Of a DNA stretch of 64,000 nt, positions 40,644-47,626 are shown piece by piece. Under the pieces are notes generated by a model, which had not been told where the DNA came from, ran no database searches, and saw only the letters and a program-made list of their open reading frames with translations. The DNA comes from Pelomonas asaccharophilus_A (GTDB taxonomy: Bacteria > Pseudomonadota > Gammaproteobacteria > Burkholderiales > Burkholderiaceae_C). Each line of letters opens with the position of its first letter. Position 1 is the first letter of the stretch. Position numbers and translations under genes: made by a program. Location: positions 558,001 to 622,000 of the forward strand of contig NZ_JAVDXV010000001.1 of NCBI RefSeq assembly GCF_031458115.1, read 5' to 3'.

Positions 40644-42638
40644 ATGCGTTTCGACAACCTTTACAGCCATGACTTTGCCCGCCTCGCCGTGGGCCTGCCC
40701 CTGTGCCGCGTGGCCGATCCGGCGTTCAATGCCGAGCAGACCATCGCGCTGCTGAAGCAGGCCGCCGCCGGAGGCGCGGCCGTGGTGGCGTTTCCGGAGC
40801 TGGGCTTGTCGGCCTACAGCTGCGACGACCTGTTCCACCAGCGTGCGCTGCTGGATGGCTGCGAGGCGGCGCTGGCGTCGGTGCTTGCGGCCACGCAGGC
40901 GCTGCCTCTCGTGGCCATCGTCGGCATGCCGCTGCGGGTGGAGCAGCGCTTGTTCAACTGCGCCGTCGTGCTGTTGCGCGGCCGCATCCTGGGTGTGGTG
41001 CCCAAGACCTATCTGCCCAACTACGGCGAGTTCTACGAGGCGCGCCAGTTCTGCTCGGGCGAGGAGGCGACGGTGGCCACCGTGACGCTGCTGGGCCAGC
41101 AGGTGCCGTTCGGCAGCCGCCAGATCTTCACGGCCGAGGACCTGCCGCTGCTGCGCCTGCACGTCGAGATCTGCGAGGACGTGTGGACGCCCATCCCGCC
41201 GTCGTCCTTCGCGGCGCTGGCCGGCGCGACGGTGCTCGTCAACCTGTCGGCGTCCAACGTCGTCATCGGCAAGGCCGGCTACCGGCGCCAGCTGGTGTCG
41301 CAGCAATCGGCGCGCTGCCTGGCGGCCTATGTCTACTCGTCAGCCGGCGCCGGCGAGTCGACGACCGACCTGGCCTGGGACGGCCAGGCCCTCATCAGCG
41401 AGAACGGCGAACTGCTGGTCGAGTCCGAGCGCTTCCAGCGCCGCTCGCAGCTGGTGACGGCCGACGTGGACCTGGAGCGCCTGGCCCGCGAGCGCATGCG
41501 GCAGACCAGCTTCGGGCAGTCCGTGCGCCTGCACGCCGCGCAGATCAGCGCCTTCCGCGATGTCGCGTTCAAGCTGGGGCTGGATTGCGACCAGCCGCTG
41601 GCGTTGCGCCGCCACGTCGAACGCTTCCCTTACGTGCCGGCCGACCACAGCCGCCGCGACGAGCGCTGCCAGGAGGTCTACAACATCCAGGTCCAGGGGC
41701 TGACGCAGCGCCTGGCGTCCAGCGGCATCAACAAGCTCGTCGTCGGCATCTCGGGTGGGCTGGACTCGACGCACGCACTGCTCGTCGCCGCGCGCACCAT
41801 GGACGCGCTGGGCCTGCCGCGCACGAACATCATCGGCGTGACCATGCCCGGCTTCGCCACCGGCGAGCGCACGCGCCAGCAGGCACTGCGGCTGATGGCC
41901 ACGGTCGGCTGCGAGGCGCGCGAGATCGACATCCGTCCCAGCTGCGTGCAAATGCTGCAGGACATCGGCCATCCGCACAGCGACGCCCAGCCGGTCTACG
42001 ACGTCACCTTCGAGAATGTGCAGGCGGGCGAGCGCACCAGCCATCTGTTTCGGCTGGCCAACTTGACGGGAGGGCTGGTGCTGGGGACTGGCGACCTGTC
42101 CGAGCTGGCGCTGGGCTGGTGCACCTATGGCGTGGGCGACCACATGTCGCACTACAACGTCAACGCCAGCGTGCCCAAGACGCTGATCCAGCACCTGGTG
42201 CGCTGGGTGGCCGAGACCCACCAACTGGGCGCCGGCACGGACACGCAGGTGCTGCTGGACATCCTCGACACCGAGATCAGCCCCGAACTGGTGCCCGGCA
42301 GCCTGCAGAGCACGGAAGCGACCGTCGGCCCCTACGCGCTGCAGGACTTCAACCTGTTCTACACGCTGCGTCATGGCTACACGCCGACCAAGATCGCCTT
42401 CTTGGGGCGGCATGCGTGGAGCGAGGTCTATGCGCTGGCCGAAATCAAGCGCGTGCTGCGCATCTTCGTGCAACGCTTCTTCAAGGGCAGCCAGTTCAAG
42501 CGCAGCTGCGTGCCCAATGCGCCCAAGGTCGGCAGCGGCGGTTCGCTGTCGCCGCGCGGCGACTGGCGTGCGCCCAGCGATTCCGAAGCCGTGGTCTGGC
42601 TCGCCGATGTGGACCGCATCCCGGATGAACGTGCTTAA
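40644..42638 (+). CDS. nadE: Glutamine-dependent NAD+ synthetase
   Basis: 664 residues in two domains. The N-terminal nitrilase-type glutaminase (1-290) has the Glu-Lys-Cys triad in AFPELGLSAY, VPKTYLPNYGEFYE and HVEICEDVWTP (Cys about 177). The synthetase domain has the ATP P-loop VGISGGLDSTHALL near residue 370 and GTGDLSELALGWCTYGVGDHMSHYNVN. It amidates nicotinic acid adenine dinucleotide using ammonia channelled from glutamine. ATG 40644 (MRFDNLYSH) is chosen from the usual N-terminus; ATG 40635 is possible. glnB lies 33 bases downstream, most likely on the same mRNA. Confidence 0.95.
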   Translation: MRFDNLYSHDFARLAVGLPLCRVADPAFNAEQTIALLKQAAAGGAAVVAFPELGLSAYSCDDLFHQRALLDGCEAALASVLAATQALPLVAIVGMPLRVEQRLFNCAVVLLRGRILGVVPKTYLPNYGEFYEARQFCSGEEATVATVTLLGQQVPFGSRQIFTAEDLPLLRLHVEICEDVWTPIPPSSFAALAGATVLVNLSASNVVIGKAGYRRQLVSQQSARCLAAYVYSSAGAGESTTDLAWDGQALISENGELLVESERFQRRSQLVTADVDLERLARERMRQTSFGQSVRLHAAQISAFRDVAFKLGLDCDQPLALRRHVERFPYVPADHSRRDERCQEVYNIQVQGLTQRLASSGINKLVVGISGGLDSTHALLVAARTMDALGLPRTNIIGVTMPGFATGERTRQQALRLMATVGCEAREIDIRPSCVQMLQDIGHPHSDAQPVYDVTFENVQAGERTSHLFRLANLTGGLVLGTGDLSELALGWCTYGVGDHMSHYNVNASVPKTLIQHLVRWVAETHQLGAGTDTQVLLDILDTEISPELVPGSLQSTEATVGPYALQDFNLFYTLRHGYTPTKIAFLGRHAWSEVYALAEIKRVLRIFVQRFFKGSQFKRSCVPNAPKVGSGGSLSPRGDWRAPSDSEAVVWLADVDRIPDERA

Positions 42639-42671
42639 ATCGACGCCAAACGAACCCAGGAGCCGCGCGCC

Positions 42672-43010
42672 ATGAAGCAGATCACCGCCATCATCAAACC
42701 CTTCAAGCTCGACGAGGTCCGCGAGGCGCTGGCCGAGGTGGGCGCCTCGGGCCTGACGGTCACCGAGGTCAAGGGCTTTGGCCGCCAGAAGGGGCACACC
42801 GAGCTGTACCGCGGCGCCGAGTACGTCGTCGACTTCCTGCCCAAGGTCAAGGTCGAGGTCGTCGTGAAGGACGACGAGGTGGACCGCTGCATCGACGCCA
42901 TCCTGAAGGCCGCCAAGACCGGCAAGATCGGCGACGGCAAGATCTTCGTGCAGACCGTCGAGCAGGTCGTGCGCATCCGCACGGGCGAGACGGACGAAGC
43001 CGCAGTGTGA
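42672..43010 (+). CDS. glnB: Nitrogen regulatory protein PII
   Basis: 112 residues, exact PII size. It opens MKQITAIIKPFKLDEVREAL. The T-loop carries TELYRGAEYVVDFLPK with uridylylation site Tyr51, and the C-terminal signature reads GKIGDGKIFVQTVEQVVRIRTGE. PII senses 2-oxoglutarate, ATP/ADP and, through GlnD uridylylation, glutamine; it controls NtrB, GlnE and other targets. Its start is 33 bases after nadE with AGGAG in between. The nadE-glnB order is common in betaproteobacteria. A structured repeat follows its stop. Confidence 0.97.
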   Translation: MKQITAIIKPFKLDEVREALAEVGASGLTVTEVKGFGRQKGHTELYRGAEYVVDFLPKVKVEVVVKDDEVDRCIDAILKAAKTGKIGDGKIFVQTVEQVVRIRTGETDEAAV

Positions 43011-43013
43011 CGA

Positions 43014-43143
43014 GCCCCTCGTTGCACGCGCTAAACGCCGCGCAACTGGTCGGTCCCCCGAGGGGACGGCGATGCTCTCGGCATCGAGCCGAGAGCACAT
43101 CGCCTTAGCGGGTCGGCTTGCGAGCGGCCCGGCGCTCGGCCCG
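43014..43143. repeat. Structured intergenic repeat, copy 2
   Basis: Located between convergent glnB and the LysE gene, nine bases short of the latter's stop. CCCCTCG (43015-43021) pairs with CGAGGGG (43059-43065), enclosing an imperfect hairpin GTTGC/GCAAC (43021-43025, 43042-43046) whose sequence differs from copy 1. Then follows a long stem GGCGATG-CTCTCGGC / GCCGAGAG-CA-CATCGCC (43068-43104) and the shared tail GCGGCCCGGCGCTCGGCCCG. It may act as a bidirectional terminator or RNA-stabilising end. Confidence 0.8.
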
Positions 43144-43151
43144 AGAAAGCC

Positions 43152-43763
43152 TCAGCGCTGCGTCAGGGCCAGCTTCGCTCCCAATGCCACAAAAGTGGCG
43201 GCGAAGCTGCGCCGCAGCCAGGCCATCGCGGTCGGGCTGCCAAGCACGCGGTCCCGCATGCGCGCCGCAAAGGCGCCGTAGAGCGCGAACACGCCGAACG
43301 TCATCGCCATGAAGATGGCCGACAGCTGCAGCATCGTGGCGGTCGGCGCCCCGTCGTCTGGCGCGATGAACTGCGGCAGGAAGGCCAGGAAGAACATCGA
43401 CAGCTTGGGGTTGAGCAGGTTCACCAGCACGGCGTGCCGGATGACCTGTCCGTCCGTGCGTTCTTTGCCATCGGGCGTGATCGCCATCGCACCGCGTTCG
43501 CGCCACGTCATCCACGCGAGGTACAGCAGATAGGCCACGCCGGCGAACTTGACCGCCTCGAAGGCCAGTGCGCTGGCGTGCAGCAGCGTGGCGAGCCCGG
43601 TCACCGCCGCCAACATGTGCGGCACGATGCCCAGCGTGCAGCCCAGCGCCGCGATGACTGCGGTGCGCGTGCCGCTCGCCAGGCCGGTGGCAATGGTCAC
43701 GGCGGCACCGGTGCCGGGCGACGCGACCACCAGCAGCGATACGGTCAGGAATTCGAGGTTCAT
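43152..43763 (-). CDS. LysE family translocator
   Basis: 203 residues with about six membrane helices. LysE/RhtB features: EFLTVSLLVVASPGTGAAVTIATGLASGTRTAVIAALGCTLGI at the N-terminus, AYLLYLAWMTWRERG, and VLVNLLNPKLSMFFLAFLPQFI. The family exports amino acids or derivatives. ATG 43763 has AGGAATTCGAGG upstream on the minus strand region and starts the first helix. It is 67 bases downstream of the AraC gene on the same strand, which probably regulates it. The export substrate is unknown. Confidence 0.85.
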   Translation of the reverse strand: MNLEFLTVSLLVVASPGTGAAVTIATGLASGTRTAVIAALGCTLGIVPHMLAAVTGLATLLHASALAFEAVKFAGVAYLLYLAWMTWRERGAMAITPDGKERTDGQVIRHAVLVNLLNPKLSMFFLAFLPQFIAPDDGAPTATMLQLSAIFMAMTFGVFALYGAFAARMRDRVLGSPTAMAWLRRSFAATFVALGAKLALTQR

Positions 43764-43830
43764 GCAAGCGCTCCGAACTGAGGAGCGCACATGCTGCGGC
43801 CGGGCGACCGGGGTCGTCTTGAACGAAATT

Positions 43831-44613
43831 TCAGCGCGGTGCGAACGCGCCGGGCGTCAGGCCGAAGTTGCGCGCGAAGCAGCGGGTCATGTGGCTCTGG
43901 TCCGCAAAACCGGCCGCCGCGGCGGCTTCGGCCAAGGGCAGGCCGGTGCGCACGAGGTGCCGAGCCCGTTGCACGCGGCGCTGCAGCACATAAGCGTGCG
44001 GCGGCAGCCCGGTCAGCCGCGTGAACGCACGCAGGAATTGGTAGCGGCTCAAACCGGCGTCGGCCGCCAGGCCGGCCAGCGACCGGGCCGATGCGGGGTC
44101 GTCGTCGATGCACTCCCTGGCGTGCTGCACGCCGGTGCCGACGGCCACGTCGAGCTTGGCCGGACGGAGCAACTGCGCCACCAAAGCCAACAGTGCCGTG
44201 TCGAACCGCAGGGTATCGGGATGCGCCGAACTGGCGTTGAACAGCGCGTGGAATCGCGCGGCCAACGGCGCATCACGGATGACCGGGGCCTGGAACTCGA
44301 AGGCCTTGGCAGGCGCGATGTCGGCCGCAGCCTGCATCAGCGTTTGCGGTTCGATGTAGAGCATGCGCCAGCGCCGCCCGCTGGCATCGAAGGGGGTGCC
44401 GTCGTGAACCTCGCCGGGGTTGACGGTGATCAGATCGCCCGGCCCGGCTTCCACGACGCCGCGCCCGTTGGCCGACTTCTGTGCGCCCCGCTCGATGAGG
44501 CCGATGCCGAACTGGTCGTGCGTGTGGCGGCCAAAGGCCTGGGCGGAGTCGGCCAGCACCACGTCGACGCCGTCGACAGGGCTGGGCAGCAGCGTGAATC
44601 CCCGGGGCTTCAT
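43831..44613 (-). CDS. AraC family transcriptional regulator
   Basis: 260 residues. An N-terminal cupin sensor domain (about 10-130; FGIGLIERGAQKSANGRGVVEAGPGDLITVNPGEVHDGTPFD) precedes two C-terminal helix-turn-helices (ARSLAGLAADAGLSRYQFLRAFTRLTGLPPHAYVLQRRVQRARHL, and LAEAAAAAGFADQSHMTRCFARNFGLTPGAF). The cupin-AraC type next to a LysE exporter usually controls that exporter in response to a small ligand. It starts 18 bases after dgkA on the same strand, so readthrough from the sigma operon is possible. Confidence 0.88.
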   Translation of the reverse strand: MKPRGFTLLPSPVDGVDVVLADSAQAFGRHTHDQFGIGLIERGAQKSANGRGVVEAGPGDLITVNPGEVHDGTPFDASGRRWRMLYIEPQTLMQAAADIAPAKAFEFQAPVIRDAPLAARFHALFNASSAHPDTLRFDTALLALVAQLLRPAKLDVAVGTGVQHARECIDDDPASARSLAGLAADAGLSRYQFLRAFTRLTGLPPHAYVLQRRVQRARHLVRTGLPLAEAAAAAGFADQSHMTRCFARNFGLTPGAFAPR

Positions 44614-44631
44614 GACCCTGACTGTCGCAGG

Positions 44632-45009
44632 TCAGCGCAGGTGCTGCCAGACGGCCGCGCCCCAGACCCCACCGGCCAGCAGCAGCGACAGCAGCACGGC
44701 CGCGCTTGCGATATCTTTGGAGCGCTTGGACAGGTGGTGCAGCTCGAACGACACGCGGTCCACGACGGCCTCGATGGCCGAGTTCAGCAGCTCGACGATG
44801 AGGACCAGCAGCAGCGAACCCAGCAACAAAGCGACCTGCACCCAGTCCTGGCCCAGCCAGAAGGCCAGCGGCGTCGCGATGATGACAAGCCAGGTCTCCT
44901 GCCGGAATGCGCTCTCGCCGGTGTAGGCGGCCTTGAGGCCGGCCCAGGAGTAGCCGGCGGCATGGATGATGCGGTCCAGGCCGGTGCGGCCCTTGTGCGG
45001 GTTGCTCAT
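44632..45009 (-). CDS. dgkA: Diacylglycerol kinase (prokaryotic DgkA)
   Basis: 125 residues, the usual length of the trimeric three-helix enzyme. AAGYSWAGLKAAYTGESAFRQETWLVI holds the amphipathic N-terminus, and VELLNSAIEAVVDRVSFELHHLSKRSKDIASAAVLL is the diagnostic catalytic motif (ExxxN...D). It phosphorylates diacylglycerol at the inner membrane, recycling lipid from envelope biosynthesis. ATG 45009 overlaps the RDD gene stop (ATGA). It is the fifth gene of the sigma-factor operon. Confidence 0.94.
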   Translation of the reverse strand: MSNPHKGRTGLDRIIHAAGYSWAGLKAAYTGESAFRQETWLVIIATPLAFWLGQDWVQVALLLGSLLLVLIVELLNSAIEAVVDRVSFELHHLSKRSKDIASAAVLLSLLLAGGVWGAAVWQHLR

Positions 45010-45509
45010 CGGCGTAGAGGCAGTTGGGTGACCACCCGCGATCCGGCGATCACGTCGTGCAGGAATTGGCGCTGCGGATGCAGCCGCGCGAGCAGCGTGT
45101 AGATCGCTATCCAGGCGACCAGTCCTGCCGTCAACAGACCGCCCCGCACGCCGAACAGCCACAGGCTCAGCCCGGGCAGCAGCCACAGCCAGCTCAACAC
45201 ATAGCGTGCAAACGCCCGCGCCATGCCCAGTGGCCGGCCGTGCATGTCGACAACGCGAAGATGCCAGGTCTTCAGCGCCAGCGTCTGACCGGTTCGGGTC
45301 CAGAAGTAGAGGAAGTAGGCCGCCGGGACGACGAACGCGAACACATAGCCCGGCGCGCCGAACAACGCGTCCTTCTGACGCGTCAGCACCACGTAGAGGA
45401 AGCAGGCGAAGAACAGCACGGCGAACAGCAGCACGCCTTCGTAGATGAAGGCGGCGAAACGCCTCGCCAGGCCCGCGGGCGGGACTGCCGTCGGGGTGGT
45501 GGCGCTCAT
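45006..45509 (-). CDS. RDD family membrane protein
   Basis: 167 residues with three to four hydrophobic segments. The RDD-domain signature is clear in PAGLARRFAAFIYEGVLLFAVLFFACFLYVVL, and GQTLALKTWHLRVVDMHGRPLGMARAFARYVLSWLW is the second conserved block. RDD proteins are inner-membrane and of unsettled function; some are Na+/H+ or betaine transport-related. It overlaps both neighbours by ATGA, so it is firmly part of the sigma/DUF3619/DUF3106/dgkA run. Confidence 0.87.
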   Translation of the reverse strand: MSATTPTAVPPAGLARRFAAFIYEGVLLFAVLFFACFLYVVLTRQKDALFGAPGYVFAFVVPAAYFLYFWTRTGQTLALKTWHLRVVDMHGRPLGMARAFARYVLSWLWLLPGLSLWLFGVRGGLLTAGLVAWIAIYTLLARLHPQRQFLHDVIAGSRVVTQLPLRR

Positions 45510-46342
45510 GGACGCGGCGCGGACGCTGCGGGCGTCTTCTTCAGCGGCAGCAGTGTGCGCGGATCCACCAGCCTGGGGTCGACCAATCGGAGTTGCTCGG
45601 TCTTCAGGTGCAGAGGCTTGGCCAAGTCCCGCGTGATAAGCACCGTGGTGGCGCCAGGCTTGGCCTGCACCAGGATGCTGGTCACCAACGCCGGCGTCAC
45701 CAGCGTGGGCGCGGTCGCGGGGGCGTCTGACTTGCGCTGAGCTACTTGCGGCTTGGCGGCCCGTGCCGGTGCTTCGGCCAGGGCCTGGCGGCGGGCTATG
45801 GCTTTCTCGGCGAGCGCGCGCCGTTCTTCCGCGGGCAGGGCCTGGTAGGCCTCCCATCGCGCCTGCCGCTGTTCGGGCGTCAATTGTCTGGAAACCTGGA
45901 AGCTGATGCGAGCATTCAACCGCTCTGAACCGCTGAGCATCGTCCAGTCGCGAATTCGGTCATGCACACGCTTGATCTCTTCGCCGGACATCGTCGCCAG
46001 CGTCGGCGTGGCGCTGAGCCATTTGCTGCGTTGAGTGTCTGAAATTTCGGGCCAATCGCGCTCCAGCGGTGCCAGCAGCGCCTGCTGCTTGGACGACAGT
46101 TCGCTCCAGTTGGCGGGCGGCACGCTGAGCGCGCTCGGCGTGATCGGCTTGGTCAACGGCCGGGCTCTGACCTCGATTCGTGGGGACGGCGCGGCAGGCG
46201 GGACTGCGCTGGCCGCCGAATCTGGCGGCGGCGCTTCGTCAGTGGTCTGCGCAAAAGCACAAAGCTCTGCTGCGCTGAGCAACAGGGCGAGGGTCAGATG
46301 GAAAAAGGCGGGCAGCGTGATCGCGGCTCGGGTCATGCACAT
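45506..46342 (-). CDS. DUF3106 domain protein, exported
   Basis: About 278 residues. Signal peptide (MTRAAITLPAFFHLTLALLL) then a Pro/Ala linker and the DUF3106 repeats: PANWSELSSKQQALLAPLERDWPEISDTQRSKWL, MSGEEIKRVHDRIRDWTMLSGSERLNARISF and LTPEQRQARWEAYQALPAEERRAL. These helical hairpins resemble Spy/CpxP-like periplasmic sensor-chaperones in layout, which is my inference. A Lys/Arg-Ala region and a C-terminal part (TLVTPALVTSILVQAKPGATTVLITRDL) complete it. ATG 46342 follows GGAAG; ATG 46336 and 46360 are alternatives. Its stop overlaps the RDD start. Confidence 0.78.
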   Translation of the reverse strand: MCMTRAAITLPAFFHLTLALLLSAAELCAFAQTTDEAPPPDSAASAVPPAAPSPRIEVRARPLTKPITPSALSVPPANWSELSSKQQALLAPLERDWPEISDTQRSKWLSATPTLATMSGEEIKRVHDRIRDWTMLSGSERLNARISFQVSRQLTPEQRQARWEAYQALPAEERRALAEKAIARRQALAEAPARAAKPQVAQRKSDAPATAPTLVTPALVTSILVQAKPGATTVLITRDLAKPLHLKTEQLRLVDPRLVDPRTLLPLKKTPAASAPRP

Positions 46343-46346
46343 CCGG

Positions 46347-46838
46347 TCATTCTTCCGCATCTCGCAAAAATTCGGAGAAGCCAGGGTCGGTGAACGCCGC
46401 GGGAGGCAGGCTGTCGCTTAGCAGTGCGGTGTCCACCTCGGCGGCGGCGGCAATCTGTTCGTTCTCCTGGCCCATCTCCATGAGCATCAGGCCGGCAACC
46501 AGCAGCAGCACCGGCAGTGCAGACATCAGCATCGACCAAAGGCCTGCGCCGCCAGGGCGCGACCCGGTAGGACCCATCATCGAGCCGCCATGGCCGCCGA
46601 GGGCCAGCGTCGCCCCCACTTGCGCCGTTGCGGGGCTTGCGATAGCAGTTGCCGCCGCGGCCGCGCGGGCCTGAGCCGCACGTGCGAGCGCCTGTTCTCG
46701 CCCGAAGCGCAGGCGCTCCGACACGTCATGAGGCAGGGAGGCGCTGCGTTCGGTCAGCGCTGCGCCCACGCCCCGCCCAAAGCGGGCCATGCGAGCGTCC
46801 AACTCGTCGGCAGGGGGTGAATACTTCGTTGACTTCAT
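46347..46838 (-). CDS. DUF3619 family single-pass membrane protein
   Basis: 163 residues. A cytoplasmic-looking charged N-terminal part (DELDARMARFGRGVGAALTERSASLPHDVSERLRFGREQALARAA) is followed by an Ala/Gly-rich linker, one membrane helix (WSMLMSALPVLLLVAGLMLM, about 100-119) and an acidic C-terminal tail (about 44 residues) ending FLRDAEE. The layout, directly coupled to an ECF sigma gene by an ATGA overlap, is that of a membrane anti-sigma factor, although no zinc-binding anti-sigma motif (HxxxCxxC) is present. Family DUF3619; function not established. Confidence 0.78.
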   Translation of the reverse strand: MKSTKYSPPADELDARMARFGRGVGAALTERSASLPHDVSERLRFGREQALARAAQARAAAAATAIASPATAQVGATLALGGHGGSMMGPTGSRPGGAGLWSMLMSALPVLLLVAGLMLMEMGQENEQIAAAAEVDTALLSDSLPPAAFTDPGFSEFLRDAEE

Positions 46839-47398
46839 AGCGTGATCCCCTTGGCCTTGAGCGCTTTCGCCAATGCATGAACCGCTCGAGAGCAGTGCGT
46901 CTTGACGCTACCCTCCGAGCAACCCATCACGGCAGCGGTCTCGGCTACATCCAGTTCCTCCCAGTAACGCAGCAGGAAGGCTTCCCGTTGACGGGTGGGC
47001 AGCTCCTGCACCTGGGCATCGATCTGCTGCAAGATTTGCGCCCGGCTGACCTCGTCGGCCGCGCTCAAGGCGCCCAACGCTCCGTCCTGCGTTTCGAGGA
47101 TTTCCAGCAGGTCGAAGTCCTCGTCTGCGCTGCCCTCGAAGTCCGACATGTTGGTCATGACCGCATTGCGTGTCTTCTGGCGACGGAAATAGTCCATCGT
47201 CGCGTTGGACAAGATGCGCTGGAACAACAGCGGCAACTCGGCCGCCGGGCGGTCGAAATAGTTCTCGGCCAGCTTGATCATGGCGTCCTGCACGATGTCC
47301 AGGGCGGCATCGTCGTCGCGGACGAGGTAGGCCGTGCGCTTGAAGGCTCGGCGATCCACGTTGCGCAGGAAGTCGTTGAGTTCTTTGTCTGTGGCCAA
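46835..47398 (-). CDS. ECF-like RNA polymerase sigma factor
   Basis: 187 residues. Region 2: RRAFKRTAYLVRDDDAALDIVQDAMIKLAENYFD and LPLLFQRILSNATMDYFRRQKTRN; region 4: LPTRQREAFLLRYWEELDVAETAAVMGCSEGSVKTHCSRAVHALAKAL. Start codon is TTG at 47398, chosen because it gives the MATDKEL N-terminus. It heads a run of five genes joined by four-base overlaps (sigma, DUF3619, DUF3106, RDD, dgkA). By analogy with RpoE-type systems, it is probably held by the membrane protein encoded next. It is divergent from ilvB across a 228-base gap. Confidence 0.88.
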   Translation of the reverse strand: MATDKELNDFLRNVDRRAFKRTAYLVRDDDAALDIVQDAMIKLAENYFDRPAAELPLLFQRILSNATMDYFRRQKTRNAVMTNMSDFEGSADEDFDLLEILETQDGALGALSAADEVSRAQILQQIDAQVQELPTRQREAFLLRYWEELDVAETAAVMGCSEGSVKTHCSRAVHALAKALKAKGITL

Positions 47399-47626
47399 GG
47401 CTGTCGGCGGTCCGAAGGGCGGCGCGGATTATGGCATTCGCCTCATACGAAGGCTCAGCGATTTTGAGCCGGCATAATGCTGCTTCGCACAAAGAAGTAT
47501 GGTCTCTCAGTGGCTGCCCGACAGGGGCTCCATCTGTTGACCGCGCAGGTTCCGAATCCGTCTCACGAGGGCGCGAAGAGGGGCACCAAAGGTTTTTCGT
47601 TAGAGAAATTCACAGAGGTTCGAAAA

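Noticed and set aside
42639..42671. A sigma-54 or NtrC element directly before glnB
   Set aside because: The 33-base gap contains only a ribosome site; glnB is most simply co-transcribed with nadE.
47399..47626. Search for an Ile/Val/Leu leader peptide and attenuator before ilvB, like the one before leuA
   Set aside because: No run of Ile/Val/Leu codons followed by a U-run terminator is present.
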